Position numbers and translations under genes: made by a program. A stretch of DNA of 5,302 bases from Actinomycetes bacterium (GTDB taxonomy: Bacteria; Actinomycetota; Coriobacteriia; WRKU01): positions 1 through 5,302 of the forward strand of contig WQXV01000084.1 in NCBI GenBank assembly GCA_009781565.1, in the 5' to 3' direction. Positions 5,167 to 5,302 of the stretch are shown here, one piece after another. Each line of letters opens with the position of its first letter. The stretch's first letter is position 1. The notes beneath the pieces were generated by a model. That model saw only the letters and a list, made by a program, of their open reading frames with translations, made no database searches and was not told the origin of the DNA.

Positions 5167-5302
5167 CTCTTCTCCAATACGTAGGACACATAGTCCGGCA
5201 GGGTCAGCCTCCGCGTCAGCAGATAGTTCAGAGGCTTGCTCAGTAGTGCCGCAAATACCGTGATATAGATCGTGGACTGGTAGAAGTTAAGTACCGACAG
5301 TC
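5163..5302 (-). CDS. C-terminal end of an unidentified, probably membrane-associated protein (5' truncated)
   Basis: On the minus strand one frame is open from the window edge to a TAG at 5165-5163, giving 45 residues. They begin LSVLNFYQSTIYITVFAALL, a hydrophobic segment that could be a membrane span, followed by SKPLNYLLTRRLTLPDY, with a basic pair after the hydrophobic part, and end VLEKS. The codons look like those of the neighbouring genes and the frame abuts the dehydrogenase stop exactly, as expected for a real convergent gene. The family cannot be recognised from this fragment. It converges on the operon with a 4-base overlap (CTAG), so each transcript must end inside the opposite gene. 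Confidence 0.6.
   Translation of the reverse strand, partial: LSVLNFYQSTIYITVFAALLSKPLNYLLTRRLTLPDYVSYVLEKS

Noticed and set aside
1..5302. CRISPR arrays, tRNA or rRNA genes, insertion sequences and attachment sites
   Set aside because: No repeated spacer pattern, no tRNA-like cloverleaf, no transposase and no flanking direct repeats were seen; the window is almost entirely coding.

Overview
The window carries one compact five-gene operon on the + strand (about 410-5166). It is flanked on the left by the 3' end of a cell-wall-anchored surface protein gene (+ strand) and on the right by the 3' end of a convergent gene (- strand). The organism looks like a Gram-positive, fairly GC-rich anaerobe. 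The sorting-signal-like tail, strong AGGAGG ribosome sites and base composition fit an actinobacterium of the Coriobacteriia type, but that placement is inference only.

Layout. 1-164: C-terminus of a sortase-type surface protein (TPKMGD, hydrophobic stretch, basic tail). 165-409: a 245-base intergenic region with a possible small hairpin (189-212), a strong terminator hairpin with a TTCG loop (218-253), a possible operator (333-351), a TACAAT -10 box (379-384) and an AAAGGAGG ribosome site (398-405). 410-1654: homocitrate synthase/isopropylmalate synthase family enzyme without the LeuA regulatory domain. 1654-2904 and 2901-3446: large and small subunits of a LeuCD/homoaconitase-type dehydratase. 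3446-4081: HEAT-repeat-like protein of unknown function. 4096-5166: isocitrate dehydrogenase. 5163-5302: end of an unidentified, probably membrane-associated protein on the - strand, whose stop codon interlocks with the dehydrogenase stop at CTAG. The first four genes are joined by 1- or 4-base overlaps, so co-translation is likely.

How the genes fit together. Family names alone would suggest leucine or alpha-aminoadipate lysine synthesis. The residues point elsewhere. The dehydrogenase has the Ser/Asn/Arg set that recognises isocitrate, the dehydratase small subunit has a specificity loop (YKFK) unlike the YLRT or YLVY-like loops of homoaconitase and isopropylmalate isomerase, and the synthase has no leucine-feedback domain. 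The best reading is the oxidative arm of an incomplete TCA cycle: a Re-citrate synthase (acetyl-CoA + oxaloacetate to citrate), a LeuCD-fold aconitase (citrate to isocitrate) and isocitrate dehydrogenase (to 2-oxoglutarate, hence glutamate), as characterised for the synthase of Clostridium kluyveri. A homocitrate route remains the main alternative. The least explained element is the HEAT-repeat protein, locked by a stop/start overlap into the middle of this metabolic operon.
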